DNA from: UBA6136 sp044351045
Lineage (GTDB): Bacteria; Pseudomonadota; Gammaproteobacteria; Methylococcales; Methylococcaceae
Length of the DNA stretch: 64,000 nucleotides
Direction of reading: 5' to 3'
Assembly (NCBI GenBank): GCA_044351045.1
Contig: JBILGM010000011.1
Coordinates: forward strand, 1-64,000
Position 1 is the first letter of the stretch; each line of letters opens with the position of its first letter. Below, in pieces: positions 1 through 9,204 of the stretch. The position numbers and the translations under genes are program-made. Under the pieces are notes generated by a model that was not told the DNA's origin, did not search any database, and saw only the letters and a list, made by a program, of their open reading frames with translations.

Positions 1-54
1 GCCTTGAGACCCAAGGCTGACGTGAACAACAACGTGGAATCCATCAGAACGTGA
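1..54 (+). CDS. possible 3' end of an upstream gene (partial)
   Basis: Frame 1 is open from the first base to a TGA at 52-54 and would encode 17 residues ending VESIRT. It stops about 80 bp before the next gene on the same strand. Nothing in so short a tail identifies a family, and chance openness of this length is common, so this is only a candidate C-terminus. Confidence 0.25.
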   Translation, partial: ALRPKADVNNNVESIRT

Positions 55-136
55 CCTCAACAAGCGTGATTCAAGGCATCAGCCTAGACCCAGTTCCACT
101 CAAAATGGAAGAGCGCCGCAAATTTGAGAACACACT

Positions 137-1804
137 ATGAACAAGAAGAAGTTCGCAGCAAGTCGGCAATTGATATTTGTGGGATTTTCTCTCGCCCTCT
201 CACTACCGGCCCAATCGGTGGATACCGTCGAAAACGATGGTCTTCCCAAATATGCGCCGATGCCGGAGTGTGAGAACTATCCCAAAAAAGACCCTTCACC
301 CTACGTTCCCTGTTATCTGCAGCCCACGCCTATCGCGAATCCCGACATTCACTTTGCTGGCCCCCTTGACCAATCCAACATGGAGGTGCCCGTCAAGGTA
401 TCCGGGATTCATCGGTTCTACATCCTGCCCGTATCCCCGGCGACTACGACCTGGGGTTTTTTTGATGCCAGCAAACCCCCGGCGCTGGCTATCAACCCTG
501 GAGATACCGTGGCCATTGAAACGGAGGTGGCGGGAGGCGGGCAGGTTGTTCCCGGTATCACCATTGATCAGTTGGAATATATCAATGGTGCCATCGTTGG
601 ACGAGGTCCGCATACGATGACAGGTCCTATTTACGTTAATGGGGCCCGTGCTGCCAATGACTTCAAACAGCCTCTCGATTTTGTGGCAGTCCATATTAAC
701 AAGATTCGCATGCGGAGTTATGCAACCAACAATAGTGCCAATTCTGCAGGTTTGTTCGCCGAGTATGGGCAGGAACTACCCTATTACCCGAGTCCACGGC
801 CGCACTTCATCGATACTTACTACCTCGATAACGAGAAGATGGAGATGCAGTTCGCGCCAAACATTTTTGTTCCGTTGAAGCCTTTCCCGGGGGTTCTCGC
901 GGTTGCCCGTTCTGAAGAGGATATTCTATTACCGTTCTATCTGCCGAATTCGGACAATATCAGTTCACCCAATTTTTCTGCCAAGCCACCACCCGAATCC
1001 GGTTGGTGTGTGCCTATCCCCGGTTTCTTGTTAGGTATGAAGGGTTGCGACACCAAACAACCCGGGCAATGGGGCGGAAATCTCGATATTCCGGAGATGA
1101 CGGTGGGTTCAACGACCTACCTGCCTGTCTTCCGGGAAGGTGCGCTTATTTGGACAGGTGACTCCCACGCCGCGCAGGGTAACGGCGAAATTGATCTGGA
1201 TGCCCTGGAAACGGCCTATCCCGAACTGAATGTCACCATTGATGTGCTGCCGGTGTCGGACCATCCGGAGTTCGGGGTTTGGCCAATTATTGAAACCAAG
1301 CGCAACTGGATTACGGTTGGATATGACATGGACCTCAGCCAGGCCATGACCAACCTGATGCAAGAAACGGTTCGGTTTATTGGGGAAAAACGCAAGGTTT
1401 TACCTACGGAGGCCACACAGCTCATGTTGAAATATTGGGATTGTCCGATTTCCGAGGTGGTAGACGAGGTCTTGGGCACCTATTGCATGACGCCCAAGAA
1501 CAAGTTGGCTCCCAGGGCCAAGGATATTCCAAAGCAGGACACTGTCAAGCACTGGGTCTCTTATGCGTCTAACCAAACCAACTTGTACTATGCCATGAAG
1601 ACGGCCGCCTGGGAGGCCATTAACAAGATGCGTGATGTGATGGGAATTCCACTGGGTAAGGCCTATGCATTGGCGACCTTTGTGCTGGATTGCCGAATCG
1701 GGCGCCCGTCATTGCTGGGGGAATTCAATGTGACATCCGAATATAAAGGTCCCTATGCCGTGTCCTGCATGGTGCCCAAGAGCATTCTTCGCAAGCCAAA
1801 ATAG
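137..1804 (+). CDS. exported acetamidase/formamidase-family protein
   Basis: 555 residues. The N-terminus (MNKKKF..., hydrophobic FVGFSLALSLPAQS) is a Sec-type signal peptide, predicting a periplasmic or secreted protein. The middle carries the family signature: GGNLDIPEM near residue 315, then LPVFREGALIWTGDSHAAQG with GNGEID, as in FmdA/AmdA amidohydrolases that release ammonia from formamide or acetamide. Known relatives are usually cytoplasmic and shorter (about 300-450 residues), so the signal peptide and the Pro-rich N-terminal extension are unusual. It is followed by a hairpin and stands alone. The substrate cannot be read from the sequence. The family call is fairly secure; enzymatic activity is inferred. 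Confidence 0.72.
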   Translation: MNKKKFAASRQLIFVGFSLALSLPAQSVDTVENDGLPKYAPMPECENYPKKDPSPYVPCYLQPTPIANPDIHFAGPLDQSNMEVPVKVSGIHRFYILPVSPATTTWGFFDASKPPALAINPGDTVAIETEVAGGGQVVPGITIDQLEYINGAIVGRGPHTMTGPIYVNGARAANDFKQPLDFVAVHINKIRMRSYATNNSANSAGLFAEYGQELPYYPSPRPHFIDTYYLDNEKMEMQFAPNIFVPLKPFPGVLAVARSEEDILLPFYLPNSDNISSPNFSAKPPPESGWCVPIPGFLLGMKGCDTKQPGQWGGNLDIPEMTVGSTTYLPVFREGALIWTGDSHAAQGNGEIDLDALETAYPELNVTIDVLPVSDHPEFGVWPIIETKRNWITVGYDMDLSQAMTNLMQETVRFIGEKRKVLPTEATQLMLKYWDCPISEVVDEVLGTYCMTPKNKLAPRAKDIPKQDTVKHWVSYASNQTNLYYAMKTAAWEAINKMRDVMGIPLGKAYALATFVLDCRIGRPSLLGEFNVTSEYKGPYAVSCMVPKSILRKPK

Positions 1805-1817
1805 ACAGGACATTGGA

Positions 1818-1850
1818 CTTGGCGATTCCGGTAGGGCCGTGATCGCCAAG
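1818..1850 (+). terminator. hairpin after the amidase-family gene
   Basis: A 9-bp perfect stem (CTTGGCGAT / ATCGCCAAG) with a 15-base loop starts 13 bp after the stop codon. Only a weak T stretch follows, so termination is plausible rather than certain. The remaining bases to 2008 show no gene. Confidence 0.4.
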
Positions 1851-2008
1851 GTCCCTTTGATCTAAAAGTCCTTAGCTGATGAACCCTAGACCCTTGATCT
1901 TGTGTTTTCGGAATCCACTGGCTAGATTCAGATGATGAGATAGGTGAGGGTCTGCGCCGAGTTTTCGGCTCAGCCGCCTATGTGTCCGTTCTAAAAGCGA
2001 TCTAAAGA

Positions 2009-2896
2009 ATGTCACCGATGTTCCGATTTACACGTTTGAGCCTTGGTCATCTTTGGTCGACGGGTGCCATGGCTGGTATCTTTGCGCTGTTGTCGCTGCG
2101 ATTGCCACCTTTCTCAATCTTGAGTGCCTCGCTGGTTGTCATGGTGGCTTTGAATGCAGGGCTGGCCCGCGCCATGGGTGTGGTCCTTCTGGCGGGTCTT
2201 ATGGTGGCGGTAGCCTGGTATGGACTCGGTTCTCCGCCTGGACTGGCTTTTCCCTTGGTATTTGCTCTTTGGCCGCCGTTGCTGCTGTTGAGCTTTGTTT
2301 TGAAACGCAGCGGTGACTGGGGGCAGGCTTTGAGAGTGGCAGGGGCCGTGATGCTAATTTTCGTGCTGGCCATGCATACCTGGACCGACGATGTCGTGAC
2401 GTTCTGGCATGAGTGGTTGCAGCGGGCCATGGTAGCAGTGCCCGGAGCCAATCTGAAAGGCGTTGAACAGGGCTCCACGCTGCGGCTGATGAATGGCTTC
2501 GTGGCGATGATTTATGGCCTGGCGCTCATTGTTGCCCTGATGCTCGGTCGCTGGCTGCAGTTCATGGCTTTTCCCCCCGGTGACTTCGGTCGGGAATTCA
2601 GGGCGATTTCCTTGCCGGCCTGGGTGCTGGCATTGGCGGTGGCGGTCATGTGGGCAGGAGGTTTGCGGGATGTCGTGATGCTGTCCGATCTGCTGATGGT
2701 CGCCATTCTGCTCTATGCGGTGGTGGGCTTGGCCGTTATCCATGGTGTGCTGTTCGTGCGTCGCATGTCGGGCGGCTGGCGGGTGCCGGTCTATCTGCTG
2801 ATCGCCTTCTTTCCACCGGAAGCGCTGGCCACTCTGGCGCTAATTGGCGTGGTCGATACCTTCGTGCACTTTCGTGTGCAGCAGGCTGCCCGATGA
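2009..2896 (+). CDS. multi-pass membrane protein, DUF2232-like
   Basis: 295 residues, almost wholly hydrophobic with about eight predicted membrane segments. The stretch GRWLQFMAFPPGDFGREF near residues 180-200 resembles the conserved ARWWQ...NPGGF...EF segment I know from gammaproteobacterial DUF2232 (YybS-like) proteins, whose function is unknown. A second ATG three codons in (2018) is an equally possible start. The rhomboid protease gene begins 37 bp downstream on the same strand, suggesting co-transcription. The family call rests on remembered resemblance, so it is moderate. Confidence 0.6.
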   Translation: MSPMFRFTRLSLGHLWSTGAMAGIFALLSLRLPPFSILSASLVVMVALNAGLARAMGVVLLAGLMVAVAWYGLGSPPGLAFPLVFALWPPLLLLSFVLKRSGDWGQALRVAGAVMLIFVLAMHTWTDDVVTFWHEWLQRAMVAVPGANLKGVEQGSTLRLMNGFVAMIYGLALIVALMLGRWLQFMAFPPGDFGREFRAISLPAWVLALAVAVMWAGGLRDVVMLSDLLMVAILLYAVVGLAVIHGVLFVRRMSGGWRVPVYLLIAFFPPEALATLALIGVVDTFVHFRVQQAAR

Positions 2897-2933
2897 GTGG
2901 TGGTTGCCGCGAGTCGGTTGGTGGGGGATTGCG

Positions 2934-3632
2934 ATGATTCCTTTTCGCGATACGGTTCCGCTGCAGTACACCCCCTGGGTGACCTGGACGCTGATTCTGG
3001 TCAACATACTTATTTTTCTAGCCGGGCAGGCGCTCGATCCTGATGATCTGAGGTCGTTCCAATATCTGCACGGGCTGGTGTCGGCGCGCTACACCCACCC
3101 TGAGTGGGCCGCGATGTCCGGGTTTCCGCTGGATTACACGCCGTTTGTCACCAGCATGTTTCTGCACGGGGGCTGGCTGCACCTGATCTTCAACATGTGG
3201 CTGTTGTGGATATTTGGCGACAACATCGAAGATCGCATGGGCGGGGTGCGCTTTCTGGCGTTCTACCTCTTCTGTGGGTTGATTGCTGGGCTGACCCACC
3301 TCTACGCCAACCCCCTTTCAACCATTCCCACCATCGGTGCGTCCGGCGGGATTGCCGGCATCATGGGGGCTTACTTCTTTTTGTTTCCCTATGCCCGCAT
3401 TGTGATCTGGGTGCTGTTTCTGCCGATCTTCGTTGAAGTCCCGGCCATCGCATTTCTGGGAATTTGGGTCATCATCCAGCTGTATAAGGTCACAACGGGA
3501 ATGGGGACGGTGTCAGACGGCAACGATGTGGCCTGGTTCGGGCATCTGGGCGGGTTTCTGGCCGGCATGTTCCTCTACCGTCCCTTTCTGCTTGAGGATC
3601 GTGCCCGAGGCGGGGAGAGGTATCGTTTTTGA
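2934..3632 (+). CDS. rhomboid family intramembrane serine protease
   Basis: 232 residues from the ATG at 2934. A longer in-frame reading from 2844 would overlap the upstream gene, and its extra residues do not look like rhomboid sequence. Rhomboids cleave transmembrane helices within the bilayer using a Ser-His dyad. Visible signs are the HLIFNMWLLWIFG segment after the first loop, the catalytic GASGGIAGIMGAYF motif (serine in GASG) and a late WFGHLGGFLAGM with the partner histidine. About six membrane segments are present. The immediate neighbour is the DUF2232-like membrane protein, probably in one transcript. The substrate is unknown. Confidence 0.88.
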   Translation: MIPFRDTVPLQYTPWVTWTLILVNILIFLAGQALDPDDLRSFQYLHGLVSARYTHPEWAAMSGFPLDYTPFVTSMFLHGGWLHLIFNMWLLWIFGDNIEDRMGGVRFLAFYLFCGLIAGLTHLYANPLSTIPTIGASGGIAGIMGAYFFLFPYARIVIWVLFLPIFVEVPAIAFLGIWVIIQLYKVTTGMGTVSDGNDVAWFGHLGGFLAGMFLYRPFLLEDRARGGERYRF

Positions 3633-3665
3633 TTGCCAATCATTTCCGGCGATTTTGCCAAAAGT

Positions 3666-4376
3666 TCAGACTTCCATGTCGGTATAAAAACTGTTGTCCT
3701 CGCCGCCATGATGCAGGGCAATGCGAATGACCTGGGCCTCAAAGGCGGCACATTGGGCGGGCGACAGGGACGTTGTTGCATCCGGTGCATCGGGCAGGAA
3801 TTTTCTGATGACGGTTTGGATGAGGGTTTCGAACACGGCCTCCGGAACCGGAATCAGAGTGCCGGAGGACATCTTGAAAGTGTCGAAACTCAACAGTCGC
3901 CCAGCAACGATGATGCCGGGAATGCCGGTGGAACTTAGGCCGATATCCATGAGTTTCAGTGATTCAGCGGTCAGCAGGTCCAAAACGCGTGCGCCGCGAT
4001 GGGGCAGTATATCTTCGACCCGAAACAGGGAAAATCGCGAGCTGGCCATCGCGCTTAGGTAGGTCATTTCGTCTGAGCCTGAGGCGGGCGGCGTTGTTTC
4101 GATGGCGCGCTCGATGGTATTTTTTCCGACTCGACGGTAATGGTGCAGACAGTAATCGTAAGCGACCGCGATTTCATCGTCCTGATTCAGGATAAGGGTA
4201 CCGGCCTTGTAAAGACCCAGTTTCTTGCCGGATTCCGGCAGTGCGGGGGGCGGGAGTTGCTTGATGAGTTCCAGGTTGTAGGCGCGTCCTAATTGCCTGA
4301 AGTACCTGTATCGATTCAGTTGCGTTTCTTCTTCCTGGGAGCATGTCTTGCCAAAGAATGAGGACAGCCATTTCAT
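3666..4376 (-). CDS. uncharacterised protein
   Basis: 236 residues from the ATG at 4376, chosen because AGGA lies nine bases upstream; a TTG ten codons earlier (4406) is the alternative. The protein is soluble, with no signal peptide or membrane segment. Features include a basic/aromatic N-terminus (MKWLSSFFGK), a stretch of KLGLYKAGTLI followed by ILNQDDEIAV, and a C-terminal third containing GIPGIIVAGRLLSFDTFKMS. It converges with the rhomboid gene and diverges from miaB. I do not recognise a family and assign no function. Confidence 0.6.
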   Translation of the reverse strand: MKWLSSFFGKTCSQEEETQLNRYRYFRQLGRAYNLELIKQLPPPALPESGKKLGLYKAGTLILNQDDEIAVAYDYCLHHYRRVGKNTIERAIETTPPASGSDEMTYLSAMASSRFSLFRVEDILPHRGARVLDLLTAESLKLMDIGLSSTGIPGIIVAGRLLSFDTFKMSSGTLIPVPEAVFETLIQTVIRKFLPDAPDATTSLSPAQCAAFEAQVIRIALHHGGEDNSFYTDMEV

Positions 4377-4501
4377 CGCGGTTTTCCTGTTTGCATCGGG
4401 GGCCAAGTATAGTGCCCCTTATGATAACCGTGATGATGATCGGGACTTGACTCAGGTCGAAGTTTGGTAGAATCCCATTTCCGAAATTGTAGCCAGGCTG
4501 G

Positions 4502-5875
4502 ATGACGCAAAAACTCTATATCGAAACCCTTGGATGCCAGATGAACGAATACGATTCCGCCAAGATGCGGGACGTACTCAACGCTTCACACGGTTTTGAG
4601 CTGACCGACGACCCCGAACAGGCGGATGTCCTTTTGATGAATACCTGCTCCGTGCGCGAAAAAGCGCAGGAGAAGGTGTTCTCCGAGTTGGGTCGTTGGC
4701 GACCGCTCAAGCAGCAGCGTCCGGGCGTGGTGATTGGGGTCGGCGGCTGTGTCGCCAGCCAGGAAGGCGAGGCACTGCAAAAGCGCGCTCCCTTCGTCGA
4801 TCTGGTGTTTGGCCCACAAACCCTGCATCGCCTGCCGAAGTTGCTGGATCAGGTCCGGACCCAAAAGACCCCGGCCATCGATGTCTCTTTTCCTGAAATT
4901 GAAAAATTTGACGCCTTGCCGGAGCCAAGAGCCGAGGGTCCGAAGGCGTTCGTGTCGATAATGGAGGGCTGCAGCAAGTACTGTACTTTCTGCGTGGTGC
5001 CCTATACCCGTGGTGAAGAAATCAGCCGTCCACTCGATGATGTGGTGGCCGAGCTGGTCTCGTTGGCGGAGCAGGGCGTGCGCGAGATCGTGCTGCTCGG
5101 TCAGAATGTCAACGCTTATCGGGGTTTGATGGATGACGGCGGGATCGCCGATTTTGCCCTTTTGCTGCATTACGTTTCGGCCATCGACGGCATCGAACGC
5201 ATCCGCTACACCACCTCGCATCCGGTCGAATTCAGCGATAGCCTGATCGAGGCGTATGGGGAAATACCCCAGCTGGTCAGCCATTTGCATTTGCCGGTCC
5301 AAAGCGGTAGCAACCGCATCCTCGGTTTGATGAAGCGGGGCCACACCCGTGAGGACTACATCACCAAGATTGGCCGGCTTCGCGCCATTCGGCCCGACAT
5401 TTCGCTATCTTCCGATTTCATCGTCGGTTATCCCGGCGAAACGGCAGACGATTTCGAAGCCACCATGGACCTCATCGAGACCCTGGGTTTCGACCACTCC
5501 TACAGTTTCATTTACAGCCCCCGCCCCGGCACACCAGCGGCGGATCTGCAGGATGACGTGGCGATGGCCGAGAAGAAGTCCCGGCTGGCGCGGCTGCAGA
5601 ACCGCATCAACGCTATGGCTGCAGCGATCTCTCGCGATATGCTGCATAGCGTCCAGTCCGTGCTGGTCGAAGGCACCTCCCGTCGGGACGGGGCTGAGCT
5701 ATCCGGGCGCACCGAAAACAATCGTGTTGTGAATTTTCCCGGTGATCCTCGGCTGATCGGCCAGTTCGTTGACGTGCTGATTACCGAGGCCATGCCCAAT
5801 TCGCTCCGTGGCCGGTGGATACCGGCGGGAAGTGCCAACCTCTCCTCCCCCATGACCCAGCACTCACTTGCCTAA
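4502..5875 (+). CDS. miaB: tRNA-2-methylthio-N6-dimethylallyladenosine synthase MiaB
   Basis: 457 residues, the usual family length. MiaB is a radical-SAM methylthiotransferase that adds a methylthio group to i6A37 of tRNAs reading UNN codons. Seen here are the N-terminal cluster-binding domain (IETLGCQMNEYDS with Cys12, and MNTCSVREKAQEKV), the radical-SAM motif with Cys157, Cys161 and Cys164 (CSKYCTFC), and a C-terminal TRAM domain. It opens the operon miaB-phoH-ybeY-corC and overlaps phoH by 8 bp. Its close relative rimO lies at 27.2 kb; the two are told apart by MiaB's typical CSVREKA and CVVPYTRG segments. Confidence 0.97.
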   Translation: MTQKLYIETLGCQMNEYDSAKMRDVLNASHGFELTDDPEQADVLLMNTCSVREKAQEKVFSELGRWRPLKQQRPGVVIGVGGCVASQEGEALQKRAPFVDLVFGPQTLHRLPKLLDQVRTQKTPAIDVSFPEIEKFDALPEPRAEGPKAFVSIMEGCSKYCTFCVVPYTRGEEISRPLDDVVAELVSLAEQGVREIVLLGQNVNAYRGLMDDGGIADFALLLHYVSAIDGIERIRYTTSHPVEFSDSLIEAYGEIPQLVSHLHLPVQSGSNRILGLMKRGHTREDYITKIGRLRAIRPDISLSSDFIVGYPGETADDFEATMDLIETLGFDHSYSFIYSPRPGTPAADLQDDVAMAEKKSRLARLQNRINAMAAAISRDMLHSVQSVLVEGTSRRDGAELSGRTENNRVVNFPGDPRLIGQFVDVLITEAMPNSLRGRWIPAGSANLSSPMTQHSLA

Positions 5876-6860
5876 CACTTTAACCACCCTCCAGTTGCAA
5901 CTGGAGCCGGATGACAACGAACGGCTGGCCAGCCTGTGTGGACAGTTCGATGAGCATCTTCGGCAGATTGAACGAAGGCTGGGCGTCGAGCTCGCCAATC
6001 GCGGCAATCACTTCACCATCCTCGGTCCCGAACGCGCGGCGCGAGCCGCAGCGAAGGTGGTGCAGAGTTTGTTCGAAGCCAGCCATGAGGAGGTCATCAC
6101 GCCGGAGCGCGTGCATCTCTCTCTGCAGGACTCGAACATCGAATCCATGCTGGTGGCTGATGCCAACCTCCCCGAGGTGGCCCCCGCGCTGCGAACCAAG
6201 CGCGGCGTGATTCGTGCGCGGGGCGTCAATCAACAGCGTTACCTGCAGAACATCAGCCAGTACGATATCAACTTCGGGATTGGTCCCGCCGGCACCGGCA
6301 AGACCTATCTTGCGGTCGCCTGCGCCGTTGCGGCTCTGGAACGCGAGGAAGTGCGGCGACTCATCCTTGCTCGGCCCGCCGTCGAAGCGGGGGAAAAACT
6401 GGGCTTTTTGCCGGGTGATATGGCGCAGAAGATCGATCCCTATCTTCGGCCGCTCTACGATGCACTCTACGAAATGCTCGGTTTTGAGCGAGTGGCCAAA
6501 CTGATAGAGCGCAATGTGATCGAGGTCGCACCGCTCGCCTTCATGCGTGGTCGGACCCTTAACGATTCCTTCATCATTCTTGACGAAGCACAGAACACTA
6601 CGGTCGAGCAGATCAAGATGTTCCTGACCCGCGTTGGCTTTGGCTCCAAGGTGGTAGTGACCGGCGACATTACCCAGATCGACCTGCCGCGCAACAAGGA
6701 GTCCGGATTGCGGCATGTACTGGAAGTGTTGCGAGAAGTCGAAGGCATCAGCTTCACTTTCTTCGGGGCCCATGATGTAGTCCGACATCCACTGGTGCAA
6801 CGCATTGTCGCCGCCTATGAAGCTTGGGATCAGAACCGTCCACCGGACCATTTGCCGTGA
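5868..6860 (+). CDS. phoH: PhoH-family ATPase (YbeZ-like)
   Basis: 330 residues starting from a TTG that overlaps the end of miaB; there is no in-frame ATG nearby that would keep the conserved N-terminus. The Walker A motif GPAGTGKT is at residues 139-146 and Walker B is FIILDEAQNT, typical of the PhoH nucleotide-binding domain. Members act with YbeY in RNA/rRNA metabolism, and ybeY follows at once with a 4-bp GTGA overlap. The gene order miaB-ybeZ-ybeY-corC is the standard gammaproteobacterial one. Confidence 0.93.
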   Translation: MPNTLTTLQLQLEPDDNERLASLCGQFDEHLRQIERRLGVELANRGNHFTILGPERAARAAAKVVQSLFEASHEEVITPERVHLSLQDSNIESMLVADANLPEVAPALRTKRGVIRARGVNQQRYLQNISQYDINFGIGPAGTGKTYLAVACAVAALEREEVRRLILARPAVEAGEKLGFLPGDMAQKIDPYLRPLYDALYEMLGFERVAKLIERNVIEVAPLAFMRGRTLNDSFIILDEAQNTTVEQIKMFLTRVGFGSKVVVTGDITQIDLPRNKESGLRHVLEVLREVEGISFTFFGAHDVVRHPLVQRIVAAYEAWDQNRPPDHLP

Positions 6861-7315
6861 TCGTTGATCTGGATCTGGCGATGACGGAGAGCGTCCCCGC
6901 CGGTGCGCTGTTCCAGCGATGGGCTGACGCGGCCGCTGATTTGGGAGTTCACGCAGAATTATCCATTCGCATTGTGGATGAGGCCGAAAGCGCAGAACTC
7001 AACCAGACCTACCGCCACAAGACCGGTCCGACCAATGTCCTCAGCTTTCCCTGCGAAGTACCGTCGGGTGTGCCCAATGACTTGCTGGGTGATCTGGTCA
7101 TTTGCGCGCCCGTGGTCGAGCGTGAGGCCCGGGAGCAGGGCAAACTTGCCGAAGCGCATTGGGCCCATATGGTTGTTCATGGAGTCCTCCATTTGCGCGG
7201 ATATGACCACCTCCATGACGTCGAGGCGGAGCAGATGGAATCCATGGAAATCCAGATTCTTTCCGGTTTAGGTTATCCAAATCCCTATGAGATCGAAGAG
7301 GCAGTGCCAACATGA
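6857..7315 (+). CDS. ybeY: endoribonuclease / rRNA maturation factor YbeY
   Basis: 152 residues when started at the GTG at 6857, whose bases overlap the phoH stop codon as GTGA; the upstream extension of the frame lies inside phoH and is not conserved-looking. The metal-binding signature HGVLHLRGYDH, followed by HDVEAEQME, identifies UPF0054/YbeY, a single-strand endoribonuclease for 16S rRNA 3'-end maturation and ribosome quality control. Its stop overlaps the corC start as ATGA, so the four genes of this operon are translationally coupled. Confidence 0.95.
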   Translation: MIVDLDLAMTESVPAGALFQRWADAAADLGVHAELSIRIVDEAESAELNQTYRHKTGPTNVLSFPCEVPSGVPNDLLGDLVICAPVVEREAREQGKLAEAHWAHMVVHGVLHLRGYDHLHDVEAEQMESMEIQILSGLGYPNPYEIEEAVPT

Positions 7316-8160
7316 GCGATGAACAAACGGGCGAGCACCGAAGTTGGCTCGAACGATTGACCCACTTTATCTCCGGCGAACCCGAGGATCGCGATGATTT
7401 GCTGGAGTTGCTGAGAACCGCCCAGAAACGCCAGCTGATTGAACAGGAAGCCCTCTCCATGATTGAGGGCGTGCTCCAGGTCTCCGAACTCCGCGTTCGG
7501 GACATCACCATTCCCCGCTCGCAAATGGTCGTCGTGCCGCAGGACGCGGAAATCGAAACCATCTTCCCCCTGGTGGCCGAATCGGCCCATTCCCGTTACC
7601 CCGTCATTGGCGAGGATCGTACCGAAGTCATCGGCATTCTTCTCGTCAAGGATTTGCTGCTCCACAGCCTTAAGGACCGCTCAAAAATTGTTCGTGATGT
7701 CATGCGTCCCGCTTTGTTCGTGCCGGAAAGCAAGCGCCTGAACGTGCTGCTGCGGGAGTTTCGTGCCACCCGCAGTCACATGGCCATCGTCGTGGATGAA
7801 TATGGTGCGGCGGCGGGACTGGTCACGATTGAGGACGTGCTGGAGCAGATCGTCGGCGAGATCGAGGACGAGCACGATTTTGGCGATGAGGAATATATCT
7901 TTCGCAAAAGTGACCGCGAATACACGCTTAAGGCGCTGACGCCGATCGAGGAATTCAACGAGTATTTCGGCACCGATTTCAGTGATGACGAATTTGACAC
8001 TATCGGTGGACTCATCGTCCATCATCTGGGCCATGTGCCCAACCGGGGTGAGAAAGCCGAGCTGGGCCGCTACCGCTTCATCGTGATTCGCACGGACGGT
8101 CGTCGAATCGAATTGTTCAAGCTGGTGTTGATGCCCGAGGATTCCAGCTCATCCAACTAA
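7312..8160 (+). CDS. corC: CorC/HlyC-type CBS-domain protein
   Basis: 282 residues, without the N-terminal DUF21 membrane domain seen in larger relatives, so a short soluble CorC. It has two CBS motifs (around residues 65-185, with DITIPRSQMV and DVMRPALFVPES) and a C-terminal transporter-associated domain ending in GRRIELFKLVLMP. CorC is linked to magnesium/cobalt efflux with CorA. It closes the miaB operon. In many relatives lnt follows; here it does not, and the next gene (mepA) is on the other strand. Confidence 0.92.
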   Translation: MSDEQTGEHRSWLERLTHFISGEPEDRDDLLELLRTAQKRQLIEQEALSMIEGVLQVSELRVRDITIPRSQMVVVPQDAEIETIFPLVAESAHSRYPVIGEDRTEVIGILLVKDLLLHSLKDRSKIVRDVMRPALFVPESKRLNVLLREFRATRSHMAIVVDEYGAAAGLVTIEDVLEQIVGEIEDEHDFGDEEYIFRKSDREYTLKALTPIEEFNEYFGTDFSDDEFDTIGGLIVHHLGHVPNRGEKAELGRYRFIVIRTDGRRIELFKLVLMPEDSSSSN

Positions 8161-8235
8161 GGCAGTAGCACTCCTGATTTAAGCGCAGCCCTGGACGGTA
8201 AAAAGCTTGGGTCAACGGCCGGCTCTCAATGAAGC

Positions 8236-9069
8236 CTACTCCTCCGATAGCACAGTGCGACATTCTGCCGGCAGCACCGGTTTTGGCGGCGGTGGGGCCT
8301 TGGCGATACTGGTGCCCTTATCGGGCGTCTTGTGAAACCACCAGTCCAGTTCGTGGCAGCCATCCCCCATCGGGATGGGGTCCTGACGTTTGCACGAGGG
8401 GCTGTCCGGCGGGCAAGTCAGGCGCATGTGAAAGTGATCCTCGTGGTGGTACCACGGACGGATTTTTCTCAGCCAGCTGCGGTCGCCCGTGGTCGAGCGG
8501 CATAGCTCCTGCTTGATCCGGGCATTGACGAAGATGCGGTCGACGGCAGGCTGACTGGCGGCCGTCTTCAGCATCTGGGCGTGACTGTCGCTCCAAAGCA
8601 GATAGTTCAAGCCTTCGTTGGCCCGACTCAACAGGCTGAAGGCGCTGACGTTGGAGCGGTTGCTGTTGGCATGCAGATGGAGAGTTGGACTCAGATCGAA
8701 CCAGACATCCGCGTCCAGCCCGGTTTGGTGACTGCGATGACCGAACGGCATCGGACCGCCGCGCGGCATGCCGAGATCCCCGACATGCATCATGCCCAGC
8801 CCCTGCGCCGCGCGGCGTCCCAGCGCTTTGATTGATTCGATCAGGCTTGGGTGACCATAATAACGAACGCGTTCCAGATGCATGACGACATAGCCATCGC
8901 CCTCTGTGGGTAGCGTTCTTGCGCCGCTGATGCAACCGGCGCTGGTATCACCTATAGCGCGGGCCGGTCCCGCTGCGGGTCCAGGTACATTGGTCCAGGC
9001 ATTGGCAAACCCCTGGGTGCTAAACAGGGCTAGCAACAGTGCGCTGACATTAAGGGACAGGTGAATCAT
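8236..9069 (-). CDS. mepA: penicillin-insensitive murein endopeptidase MepA
   Basis: 277 residues with an N-terminal signal peptide (LNVSALLLALFSTQGFANA). MepA is a periplasmic LAS-type metallopeptidase that cleaves D-alanyl-meso-diaminopimelyl cross-links in peptidoglycan. The zinc site is visible as FGHRSHQTGLDADVW and, near the C-terminus, WYHHEDHFHMRL. Six or more cysteines after the signal peptide fit the disulfide-rich family. It runs opposite to corC and appears monocistronic. Confidence 0.93.
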   Translation of the reverse strand: MIHLSLNVSALLLALFSTQGFANAWTNVPGPAAGPARAIGDTSAGCISGARTLPTEGDGYVVMHLERVRYYGHPSLIESIKALGRRAAQGLGMMHVGDLGMPRGGPMPFGHRSHQTGLDADVWFDLSPTLHLHANSNRSNVSAFSLLSRANEGLNYLLWSDSHAQMLKTAASQPAVDRIFVNARIKQELCRSTTGDRSWLRKIRPWYHHEDHFHMRLTCPPDSPSCKRQDPIPMGDGCHELDWWFHKTPDKGTSIAKAPPPPKPVLPAECRTVLSEE

Positions 9070-9204
9070 CTTGATTTCTGCTTCCAGGTGTTGGGGTTAG
9101 TAACGCCCGGGAAACAGGCGAAATGCGGCCGTTGGGGTCATGAGCCAAAGGCTGGTGAGGTTTCGGTTCGCCCAAAAAGGGGCGTGTTGGCCATGAACTT
9201 TCCC

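Noticed and set aside
5880..6851. 323-codon minus-strand frame opposite phoH
   Set aside because: Antisense to a clear PhoH ATPase, no ribosome site or recognisable domain.
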